Positions 18,331-29,300 of a stretch of 64,000 bases of DNA are shown here, one piece after another. Source of the stretch: Tubulanus polymorphus (taxonomy: Eukaryota; Nemertea; Palaeonemertea; Tubulaniformes; Tubulanidae). Location: positions 21,333,110 to 21,397,109 of the forward strand of contig NC_134030.1 of assembly GCF_964204645.1 (NCBI RefSeq), written 5' to 3'. The notes beneath the pieces are model-generated. The model was given only the letters and a program-made list of their open reading frames with translations, was not told the origin of the DNA and searched no databases. Both the position numbers and the translations under genes were made by a program. Positions within the stretch are counted from its first letter, which is position 1, and each line of letters begins with the position of its first letter.

Positions 18331-21300
18331 TCAATCCTTTCTGCGCGCTCGTATCGCGGCCATTAACGCGTCTCTTGGGTCCTCAGCTGGAGCTGGTCTT
18401 GGTGGCGGAGCTGCGGGTTTAGGTGCCGATGCGGCTGGAGCGGGCGGCACAGAGGGTCCTGGCGGTTGCGGAGGAGCCGGTGGTGCTACCGCGGCTGGAG
18501 GAGGAGGGGCAGGAGCTAAAGGAGGAGGTGGAGCTGGAGTTGCTGGGGGTGGTGCTGCTGGTGGGGGAGGGGCAGGAGCTGCTGCTGCTGGTGGGGGAGG
18601 GACAGGAGCCGCCGGGGGAGGAGCTACTGGTGGGGGAGGGGCAGGAGCCGCCGGGGGAGGAGCTACCGGGGGAGGTGGTGCTGGAGCTGCTGGAGGAGGC
18701 ACAGTTAGAGGAGGTTGTGGCACCGGGGCTGGTGATACAAGAGTAGGCGGGACCGGATTCGCAAGGGGCGGCGGTGGTGGGGCGGCTACCCGTGGGGCGG
18801 GGGCGAACGAAGATGGAGCCGCTTTTGGGTGAGCGCGAGCTTGAGCTAATATAGAGTGTAGTCGAGGTAAATGCGACTCAGGCGCCGGTAACATCGGATA
18901 AGTCTCTTCATCATCATCGTCATCACCGTAACTATCAAACTCATCGTCTGGATACTCGTCGTAATAGTGAAACTGTTGATTCTCGTCCCACCAACCGTCA
19001 TCGTTATAGTACGTTCCTTTCTCGTGATTGTACCAGTAACCGTCGTGTCGGCTGTGTCGAGTAGCGGCCGCCAGTCTAGCGTGTCTGCTGACGCCGGCGA
19101 CCAGTCTATCGTGTCTGCTGCCGGGACGATAGCGATGAAGACCTTGACCCCGCGAGAATCGTCTCGAAGGTCGACCGTCTAGGCGACGAGCCTCGTCCTC
19201 GGCGCGGTTCAACTGTCAAATAAAGAAATGTCGATATTGAGTAAGGTAACTTAGGCCATGAAATAGTGATCAACTCTCCCACCAGAGGGCGCCAGTAAAA
19301 GCCTGACTACATTTTATGCAAGACATCCAAATATTGATAGGTGATTCACTTAAAACAAGTGGAATGATCTATCTCGGCATTAGATAATGTCCTACTGCGC
19401 ACTAGCGACACCTAGTGAATCGCCCTCGCTAATTATTATTTCAGTACTTACCGTTGCTAAGGATACCGCAAACTTTGTACCCGGAGTCTTGGATTCAGAT
19501 GATTTACCACAACACGGACACATCAGTTCGCGCATGCGCATACATCGTTTGGCGGCCATTGAATTTTTACAAGCCATTGTTATACAGCTACAATATACAG
19601 AGAAATTCAGGAGATTAGATTTGATGTCAAACCAGGTATCAATCTGCAGCCTATCGTGTTCAAAACACTATAACCATTCTCTTGGGACCCCTCAGACATT
19701 ATGCATGCCATCAACATTGTCATTCCTCAAATTCTATTCGAAAATTAACTAAAAACACCAGATATTAGACATTTTAATCAGCATACTTTCAAAAACTGAT
19801 CGTCGACACTTCACATGTGTTCAGTGCTTCACCTGAGACATTTCTAATTGAAAATGAACTACAAACACCAGACATTAGACATTTTATCAGCACACTTTCA
19901 AAAACTGATCGTTCACACTTCACATGTGTTCAGTGCTTCACCTGAGACATTTTTAATTGAAAATGAACTACAAACACCAGACATTAGACATTTTATCAGC
20001 ACACTTTCAAAAACTGATCGTCCACACTTCACATGTGTTCAGTGCTTCACTTGAGACATTTCTAATTGAAAATGAACTACAAACACCAGACATTAGACAT
20101 TTTATCAGTACACTTTTGAAAACTGATCGTCCAATGCCTCAAGGGGTGCAGGTTCCAAGATGCAGATTGATACCTGTATTGAAACTTTACTCGCGACGAT
20201 CGGAAAGCAGTGGTTGATTAGGAATATATTCGGGATATTTACCAGTATAAACAGCAAGGTGAAAAGCACAGGAGACAAATCACAATAACAGCGGCGGAAA
20301 TACCGACCATTGTACGAGCTTCTTGTACGTTGAAATCAAACCTGACTTCACCGGGTACTAGAAAAAAATAAAACACAAAAAATAAATAATCATGTCCATA
20401 TAATGGGGACAGTGTTTGTTAATCAACTATATTGACATCTTCACCCGTCAAGGGATTCGAACCCACTACGCTAAAGCTGTTCCCCGAACCCCTTGACCTC
20501 ACGAGTCGTTGGAGTCGTTACTAGCCGACCAGAATCCGGTCGTACCACTCATAGCGCTTGTCACAAACGACTTTAGGCTTCTGTTGGTTTTCCCGTTAAA
20601 TGGACCAATCAGCGAACGTTTTACCGAACAAGGAAGTATTTCGCAAATCGATATATGACGTCATGCGCAGCAACGCCAGTAATGAAATCACGCGTGGTGA
20701 GGCCAGGGGCCTGGTGGAAGCGAGTTCGGGAGTGATACCGGACCCCTGGCAAGCGAAGATGCTATTTTGACAGTATTTCTACAATTGAAAACGAGGCTTA
20801 ATATCTGTTGTCTGATATTGGTTCAAGGATGTTTAGTACATTTTGTCTTATTTCGTTCTATCCTTTGTTAATATCTATGTAGCTCATATATCCAACTGTA
20901 GCTGTGTTAGGCGATGTGATAACCCAGCAGGATCCAGTTTTACAGTTGAGAGTTCGTTATAAATTCTCAATGAGTCAAATTTCAAACTCCCGATACTGTG
21001 GAACTGTTCGAATAATTCGAAAACTTTTTCGTGAAATCCATCTCGTCTTACCGAAACACTCCTTCACGTTGTAGGTGGCGCTACCGTCCGTGGTACCGTT
21101 AGACGGGCAATCGAAACAGTTTCCCATCGCGAATTCCGCCTGGTACGTTCCCTTCTTACAGTCGTAACAGGTGTAATCCTCGGGTGGACTGTACTGTCCC
21201 GGGTGACACGGTACTGAAGCAATAAAACAACGGATTGAATTAGATTTAAATTCCTCGATGATTCAAATAAAATGGGACATTTTGTGAAGAAAACTGGTAA

Positions 21301-24300
21301 TTTACATTAGATTGGTTAACCAAAATGAGATTGATCAGCTATAGTACAAAACCGAGCTTTAACAGGTCTTAAGTTATTAGATATAGTTATAAAACCTAAA
21401 AAACGATAATGATTTTTGACCGGTCTTAAGTTGATAGATTGGTTACAGAACCACAAGTAGCTTCGACTGGTCTTAAGTTGTTAGATTTGTTATAGAACTA
21501 ATATGAGCTTAGACCGATCTTAAGTGATTAGATTGGTTATAGAACCAAAATGAGCTCAGACTGGTCTTAAGTTGTTAGTCTGGCTATAACAAATCTAAGC
21601 TTTCATTGGTCTAAAATTTAAGCTCTTTTGGATGGTCGGCTGCTTACTGCAAACAATATCCTGCACGCTATAACCCGCTGGACACGTAAACGTAAATTGC
21701 TTTTCCAGTGAATTCTTATCCAACCGGAAACTACCGGGACCAGTCTGCGCCACAGCACCCTCTGCTTGTAGGAATGCGTCTAAACTGCTGAATGCCTGTA
21801 ATACGATACGGAAAAAAAGTTTGAACATTTTAAAGAATGTTTTCCAAATTAGTATATCAATCTTTAGCCTCTTAAAGACATTGCTCACACTTCAGATCTG
21901 TTCAAAATCTAATTTGAGACATTTTTGATTAAAACTTAACTACAAACACTAGACATAAGACATTTTATCGGCACACTTTCAAAAGCTGATCGACGCTCTA
22001 TTCAGAATCATAATCAATTTCAATGGTGAATTTCTTGTAAGCGCTGGCCGCAGATTCTGCTACCCCTTTTGTTAACAAAATGGAAGATTGTCGTCGAGTC
22101 GTACCTGATTGAAGTTGGCCATAGCTTGCTGGCGCATGCAGATGAAATCGCAGTCGGGAAGCTCATAGGACGGGGAGGCCACGATGTTGAACTTCACGAC
22201 CAGCTCGTGCTGCAAACTGCCCATACTGGCGAAATAGTGACACTGTATATCAATCGTATTCACTGTACAGGCGGTCAGGGCACCGGGCGGGCAGATTTTG
22301 ATTCTCAGCAGTCGTTCCAAAGTCGTTCGTTTCGCGGCCAGCGAGTCGCAGTTCTCGGCCAGATAGCGGTATTTGGTTTCATACGTAAAGTGCGGTGTCG
22401 TGTACACTATAAAGAAATTTAAAATCCTCTACAAAAACCGTTTCGAAGAAATTCTCAAAGTTCTTAAATTAATCGATGTATTTCTTAATCATCTTTTTTC
22501 AAAATCGTGCGCATATTATACCTATGAGGTTTCTTTGAAATTCTTTCGTAATATCGGAGCCGGCCGCATCGCGACCCGTGACGTAACATCTGTACTGGCC
22601 GGAGTCTAACGCCTGCGCGTCGTTCACTACCAGGTCGCCGGACGGCGCCACCTGTAATCGGGAGCGGCTGATCCGCCGACCGATCTGGTCGGTCCAAACG
22701 ACATCCGGGTCCAGGAATTGTGACGCCATTTCGGATTTAATGCAAGGCACGACGACAGTCTTACCGCGGTGAACGTGGACTGAAATTGGAAGAAAAAAGC
22801 AATCAAACATCTGTGCTACATTCAACGGGTACGGGTACTGCAATGGAAATCGATGGGCTCGAAGGATCCACCAGGCGTCGCTAGTGTACAGTCAGAAAAA
22901 TAATTTCACCGCGCAAAAACGAACTTTTTGTTTTGCTCTGCAAGTTTCGTTTCGCATTTTACTATAACCAGGACCTAGTTCCACAGTTGTGAGTAAGAAG
23001 AGTTAACTCTGAGTTAAAGTTAGTTCATTTTCAATGAGTTAACTCTGAGTCAAATCTTAACTCAGAACTGTAGAATTGGATCCAGGTTCATATCAAAATA
23101 ATGCATGTGACAGACAAATAAACCATAGAATACGTTTGAACTAACCGTCGTTTCCCGTGGGAACCGGAGTTGTGTGCGCAGGCGCCACATCTGAAATAAT
23201 GAACATACTCCTTCAAACTGGAATCGTATATACGTTCAACATTTCAAAAGAGTCATGACACTGAAATTTGCCGCTCAGTCCTAGTTCCTTACGCCTGAAC
23301 TTGACTGTGCTCAAATCGTGAAAAGATGCAGTGGTCAATAGTGCGATATTGTGAAATAATGAATTCAACTTTTCTTAAAATCCAGTTATATGAAAAATTA
23401 ATTTCTAAAAAACACTCTTACTCAGTGGCAACTGTTCTCCCGGCGCGACCGGAAGCTGCAACCCGTAAACGGAAATGACGTACGACCCGTCAGAGGTAGG
23501 GAAGCCGCCGCATACGTCAGTCGGTTCCTGGACGCACTTAGCATTGCAGAGTTCACCTGGTACGTTCACTATTGACTGTAAGTCATCTTGGCGGCCGCAT
23601 AAACATTTGAACCTGAATGTGAAAATCATGTGTAAATATGTAATTTAATAGATAGTACATAAGAGTCCTGGGGGCCATATTTATTAAAAACGAAGAGTTT
23701 TTCATAAATTTCTTTTTGTTCGCTTACCCCATTTCCATAGCGATGAAACGAGTAGTTGGAATCGGAGGACAGGCTTCCACACAATCAGACAATCTGCCTT
23801 TCTGATGTTCCCCCAAACTGAACGCGCGATACAAACGTTTCGACTCTCTGAAACAGCCTATAAACGTCGGCGCTGCTGCAACGGGTAGAAAAGTATTTAC
23901 GATGATTTTGTAACTCTCCTCCAAACGAATTCCCGTGGTATTTGATGGGAAAAACAATTTTGTTTATAGATTAATTTTTACAAGAGGGAAAAATTGTTTA
24001 AAAAAATTGTTACAAAAGATAACAAGGTTATGTACGATTATGTATTGTGCTATTTACAAGTCACTACAACAGCGACTACAACAACGCCCCTTGCAGGCGT
24101 TTACCGAACTAATATTTACCCGGATCAGGCGATGTTGTGGCGTGTGGCGGCGATGTTTGTTTCGCTGGTGAATTTTCCCACATGCCTGGCGGTGCTCCGC
24201 CACCTGGCGGTGATAGTTGATTCCCAGACGAATATTTATTGAAATCAGATTGAGTGCCACCTAGCGATGGAGAACGTTGATAATCTTTCGGAGCCAAGTT

Positions 24301-25909
24301 TTGTGGTGGCTGTTTTGGGCTGTTCTGGACCCAATTGGGCGGTGGCGCCTGACGAAAATTCGGAGCTTCGCGAGTTTTCTTCTTTCTGATTTCAGCTGGG
24401 TTTTTCCCGGGATATTCGGTCGTCTGTTGTTCGCGTGAAATCGTGTCAGTATCTAAATACAGAATGAAACTGATGATAATGATATCGACTATGGCTTTCT
24501 TCGATAACCCATGAACTGTTCATGACATAAATTATCATGACATCGAAATGCCGATGCAACCAATTCGAATCAGACAGCTTTAAGGTCTGTCTGGATAAAG
24601 TGTAAAGCCTAATCTACGAGCAATTAAGATATTAGTATGCACGTAGACCTGTTGTTTATGGGTTTAGTTAGGGGCAAGTAAAAAGGATTATGTGATTCTA
24701 CTAGTCGATGAACGGCAGCACACTGACTGAAAGAGTGCAGGGTACAGACGGCAGATTGTCTGAGGGGGTGCAGGGTACAGACAGCAGATTATCTGAGGGA
24801 GTGCAGGGTACAGACAGCAGATTGTCTGAGGGAGTGCAGGGTACAGACAGCAGATACAGGGTACAGACAGCAGATTGCCTGAGAGGTACAGGGTACACAC
24901 AGCAGATTGTCTGAGGGGGTGCAGGGTTCTGACAGCAAATTGTCTGAGGGGTGCAGGATACAAACAGAAGATTGTCTGATGGGGTGCAGGGTCCAGACAG
25001 CAGATTGTCTGAGGGTTGCGGGATAAAGACCGCAAGTCTGATAGGGGTTGTTGCCGTAAGTGCAGCTACAGTTGCATTTGGGTAGACTCATTGATCAGGT
25101 TATGCTATTGGAGGGGTTTGGAATAACCTATAGACCTACCTAAACGGGTCTGTTGGATGTAGTGAGACCCGGTCGAATAAACCGACCAAGCCGTGTAGCG
25201 ATCCAGGGTAGTTTTACCCCCGCAGAATAACGACGAATTCAGCTCACAGGGGGCGTTGCAGTATTCGTCTTGGACACGTTTTATTTCGTCGGTTCCGTCG
25301 TTTAAAGTGTCACCGCATAAACAGATCTTTCTAAACAAAAACACAATTCAGTTTAAGTGATGGTAGGCTACGGAAAAATAGAACCAATTTCTGAATAAAC
25401 AAGCCATAATTTCAGATAATTAGGGTATAAAATTGGTTTGTTTACTCGTCACAAAGAAGGGCCCAGTTGCATAGTCCGACTTACGTTCAAAAGTAGACTT
25501 AGGCCTAGACCTTAAGACTGGTCGTTTATGAGAATTGGGCGTTTCATAGAGTTGTTAGTTCGGTAAACGCCTCAAGTCAAGTTGAAATAGACAGTCATTA
25601 GTCCACGTGTAATGTTATGAAATTAGGTATTAGATTAATCATAGGACTATGATATTCCTAGAAATCTATGCCTGTTCAAAAGCCCCTGGGTCCCGAATGT
25701 ACGTACCCATGTGATAAAGCGGCGTACTGTCGGTTATGGGCTCGACAGTGTGCCACGCACTCGACGGGGGCGCTCGAGGGCGTGGGGTCGAAGCGGAAAT
25801 TCCACTGCCCTACGACTTTATCAGCGAAACAGCCTTCATACTTCAACGCGGCGACGACGGTCTCGAAAAGCCAAAATAATTGCAAAAGTATCAGGGCATT
25901 ATTCTTCAT
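18331..25909 (-). CDS. Receptor A: WSC-WSC-Ig-GCC2/3 single-pass membrane protein with polyproline/WH2-like tail
   Basis: Thirteen exons on the minus strand: 25909-25707, 25330-25140, 24452-24120, 23875-23728, 23612-23422, 23190-23146, 22779-22522, 22406-22105, 21795-21648, 21213-21052, 20357-20243, 19587-19452, 19212-18331. All phases agree; the total is 3,114 nt, 1,037 residues. Order: signal peptide (MKNNALILLQLFWLFETVVA); WSC1 split over exons 1-2; a Pro/Gln-rich linker of 110 residues; WSC2 (exons 4-5); short linker; an Ig domain (VVVPC...VVW...DSGQYRC); an unrecognised cysteine module (exons 8-9); a GCC2/GCC3 repeat (PCHPGQYS...GTYQ); one TM helix (MVGISAAVIVICLLCF). The cytoplasmic side has a CPCCG motif, an acidic Tyr/Trp-rich stretch (about 19044-18895), a long polyproline region and a C-terminal DALMAAIRARRKD resembling a WH2 core. 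Role inferred: surface receptor linked to actin or profilin. Paralogue of receptor B. Confidence 0.85.
19279..19294 (+). promoter_or_regulatory. CTCF-like motif
   Basis: CCACCAGAGGGCGCCA fits the vertebrate CTCF core closely. It lies in the last intron of receptor A. Motif match only; binding is not shown by sequence. Confidence 0.4.
19745..20135 (-). repeat. 109-bp satellite, array 2 (~3.5 copies)
   Basis: Same unit as 6250-7140 in reverse orientation. It lies in the receptor A intron between the TM exon and the CPCCG exon. Confidence 0.9.
20450..20560 (-). repeat. Possible tRNA-like SINE fragment
   Basis: The minus strand shows a B-box-like GGTTCGAATCCC (plus about 20454-20465). The A-box part is weak. 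It lies between the TM and GCC2/GCC3 exons of receptor A. Confidence 0.35.
21300..21612. repeat. ~47-bp minisatellite, degenerate (~6 copies), in receptor A intron
   Basis: Recurring GGTTATAGAACCAAAATGAG, CTTAGACTGGTCTTAAGTTG, TTAGATTGG. The same family appears at 33950-34180, 38180-38640, 45880-46400, 49320-49600 and 58560-58930. Confidence 0.75.
21870..22010 (-). repeat. Decayed single copy of the 109-bp satellite
   Basis: Recognisable ACTACAAACACTAGACATAA and GACATTTTATCGGCACACTT with many substitutions, in a receptor A intron. Confidence 0.6.
22975..23090. repeat. Palindromic 'GTTCCACAGTT' dispersed element
   Basis: GTTCCACAGTTGTGAG at the left and AACTCAGAACTGTAGAATTG at the right, as at 3325-3445. 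Intronic in receptor A. Confidence 0.6.
24710..25030. repeat. ~33-bp minisatellite in receptor A intron
   Basis: About nine copies of a unit around GCAGGGTACAGACAGCAGAT and TGTCTGAGGG. A unit length divisible by three gives long open frames in several frames; they are not coding. A single copy recurs near 36500-36555, upstream in receptor B's first intron. Confidence 0.8.
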
Positions 25910-26354
25910 ATTAGGCTATCAAAGGCATCTTTTCACATCGTGTTCATTCGGTCAAAAATTCCCAGAAAATTGGTAGCGAATTCGGTTGTAACGAGGCTGG
26001 TGATTGGGTGAAATTATTTAACAATTATGTCCGGTGCAGTAACCGTTTCTATAGATATGGTAACATAGTAACCTCCTCGGGTTAGACAACAGGCATAAAT
26101 CGCTTGTGGTTGGATTCCGTTTTTTGCTTTTTAATATCTCGTTTTCTCGCATGGATTCCGACGATTCAACTGATCTGAAACTATTGCTCGATATTTTGTT
26201 GAAAGCTGGATTCCTTCTCTGATACATCCCGATGCGCATCATAGGAAATAAAGAATCCGCAGTCTCGGTAAGGTTTGTTTTTTTAGATTCATTGAAAGGC
26301 AATGTAATTCTTTTATAAAACAACACATTGTAATTCTTTTATAAAACAACACAT

Positions 26355-26360
26355 TTTATT
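26355..26360 (-). terminator. Polyadenylation signal of receptor B
   Basis: Minus-strand AATAAA only about 26 bp after the stop codon, which would give a very short 3' UTR. Confidence 0.5.
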
Positions 26361-26385
26361 ATACAATACAGTTCACATTCCATCG

Positions 26386-29300
26386 TTATTTAGGTGGAGG
26401 TGGTCCTGGAGGAGCGGGTGGTCCTGGAGGAGCGGGTGGTCCTGGAGGAGCCGGTGGCCTAAGTGGGGCTGGTGGGCCAGGTGGAGCTGGTGGTCCTGAT
26501 AAAGTTGGTGGTCCGGATGGTGGCGTTGCTTTTGGTGATCCTGGTGCTGGTGGTCCTGGAGGAGCTGGTGGTCCAGGAGTAGGTGGCAGACCAATTGGTG
26601 GCATCGGTGGTCCTGATAAAGCTGGTGGTCCGGGTGGTGGTGGTGCTTTCGGTAATCCCGGTGCTGGTGGTCCTGGTGGAGCTGGTGGTCCTTGTGATGG
26701 CAGTCCTACTGGTGGACCTGATGCTGGTAATCCTGGTAGTCCTGGTGGAGCTGGTGGTCCGGGTGGTGGCAGTCCAACTGGTGGTCCTGATGCTGGTAAT
26801 CCTGTTGGAGCTTGTGGTCCTGGAAATGACATCGGCGGGAGTGGTGGTCTCACTGGCATCTGTGGTGGTTCTGGTGGTCCTATCGGTGGTCCTACCGGAG
26901 GCGGAGGCACTGGTAACGGAGGTGTTGGTATACTAGAGGCCCCACCAGCGTCGCGAATTGCAGCTAACAGCTGCTGTCGATCATCACCAGGTGGAGCCAC
27001 GGGTACAACAGAATCGTTCCGGGCTATATTACGTATTGACGCAAACAACTGCTGCCGATCATCACCAGGTGGAGCCACAGGCACTACAGAATCGTTCCGG
27101 GCTATATTACGTATTGACGCTAACAACTGCTGCCGATCATCACCAGGTGGAGCCACAGGCACTACAGAATCGTTCCGGGCTATATTACGTATTGACGCTA
27201 ACAACTGCTGACGATCATCAACCAATCGTGGTTCGTTCGCTATCGCTTGTATGACGTCATCAGCGGTGACGTCATCGGTTTCGCTGTCACGCGCTAACTG
27301 CCGTATCGATTCTAACAACTCGCGCCGACCGAGCAGGTCAGCTGACATCCTGCGACTGGAGCGCCGTTCGCCGGCTTTATGATGCCTCACCGAGTCTCTT
27401 ATCGACTGCAATAACGCGTCTCTACCAGACGAACTAACCCTCCTCCGATTCGCAGACGACTCCTCCTTAACGGCATCGCGTATAGAACGTAACAGTTCCT
27501 CTCTTCCGGGAATTGCCGAGTATCTCCGAGCGGTAAAGTGATCCGATTCGTCGCTTGTGACGTCATATTCGACGGCCTCGCGTATCGACTCGAGCAGGGC
27601 TTTACGACCGGTATCGGCTGCCGATAAGCGTCGGCTTTCGCGACGGATGGCTCCGGCTATTTTAGCAACCGCTTCGGCCTCGCTATCCGCGCTATCCGTC
27701 GTTCCTAGGTCCCGGATAGATTTCAGAAGTTCTTCGCGGCCGTGCGTCGAATGTCGCTTAGAATGTCGTCTGCGATCGTCCGATCCTCGGTCGACCTTGT
27801 CACCGGCGTGTACGACTAACCCTTTGCGGCTCGATTTCGGACTCGGACCCGGTTTCGGGAGGTTTGCGCGCTGACCGCTATGCGAGGTTCTGGCTGAGAT
27901 CGGCGCGCTGTCCGCTTCGGACGAGTCCTCTTTAACCGTAGACGTCTTCCGCGTTTTAGCGCCGCTAAATTTCGGCTGCATCATCGACATCTGGCGTTCT
28001 TGTTTGGCCAGACTGGTTAACAGTTTAACCGACGTAGAATGCTCATCGGAACTTCCATGAGAAGAGCCCGAAGACTTTCCGACATCCTTTTTCGAAGGTG
28101 GAGGCGAAACCAACGACCGGCCCTCCTCGCTCTCCGAGGACGACTCGGGCGAAATCGCCTTCGTACGTTTCGCCTGTTCGACGACGTTGGCGAATTTCGT
28201 TTTAGGCGTAACGGCTTTGTTTTTAACGATTCGTTTAAAAGTCTTCAACAGACCCTTGCGACCGTCGAAGCTTTCAGTCGACCCGTCGTCGCCGGTTTTA
28301 GGAAGCGCCGGTGATACGGGCGGGAATAACATGTATTTCGGTATCGGTTTTGGTGGAGTCTTTTTCCCGTCGCTATCAGACGCTGTTTCTATCTGATGAG
28401 AGGAAATTGCCGGAACTGTTTGTGGTAAAGCGGCGCGCATTGATTTCAGTAAATCAGACTTCATCTGCTTCGTTTCTTCGTCGTCCTGTGCGTCGTCGTC
28501 GACTTCCGGTTCGATTTCTGTCGCCTGGAGTTCGAAGAAAAGCAATGAATGATTTTAATTGTGGCAAGTGAGAACCACTAGGTGTCTCTAGTGTGCAGTA
28601 GGACATCAACTACTGCGACAGGAGAGGATTCCACTTAAGGCAAGTGATGGTCCACCAGGTGTCACTAGGGTGCAGTAGGACATCGACTACTGCGGCAATA
28701 GAGGATTAAACTTGTGGGGATCCACCAGGTGTCGCCAGTGTACAGTAGGACATCGATGCTGGATCTCTAAACGAGGTTCAAAAATCTAGATGAAAGTTTT
28801 CTGTCCCACGGATACGCACGCCATCTAGTGGGAAATCTGGGGATACGCATATTCCACGTTGATATGGACTTATAGCTTTGGTAAATCAGAGATTTATGAA
28901 CTTACGCTTATCAAGGCCTGTTTTTCGGAGTCTGTTCCCGAAACTGGTTCCGTTTTCTCAGCGATGCGTTTGAATATTCGAGCCCAGATGCCTTTCTTCT
29001 CTTCCAGAGTTCTCTTATGAACCCCCAGAAAAGAAAATATTGCTTTAACATTTTACAATTAAACTTATTGAGCAGAAAATATGGGTACCTAATATTTCCC
29101 CCTATGACGCAATTAGGGTAACATCAAGTTCGTAAATGAATTTTCTATGACATAGATTATGACATCATAAACCAAAAGCTATTCGATGACATCATAGTTG
29201 CAGCCATCTTATTTTGAATTATGTGACGTCATAATGGGAATAAAGGGGCACCCATTTCAAGTTTACTGGGTAGGAGGGTGTTTACCTTTTGAATCTGATT

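Noticed and set aside
18423-18746. Plus-strand Glu/Leu/Val-rich ORF
   Set aside because: Antisense of the receptor A polyproline exon; GC-rich CCN codons leave the opposite strand open. The same applies to 26583-26936 and 26958-27254 opposite receptor B.
24688-25091. Long CTLYPA/PSDNLLSVPC-type ORFs in several frames
   Set aside because: A ~33-bp minisatellite in a receptor A intron; a unit length divisible by three keeps every frame open.
25909-26386. Receptors A and B as one giant gene
   Set aside because: A has its own ATG with a signal peptide at 25909, and B has its own stop and polyadenylation signal at 26386/26355; the repeated domain order also marks two genes.
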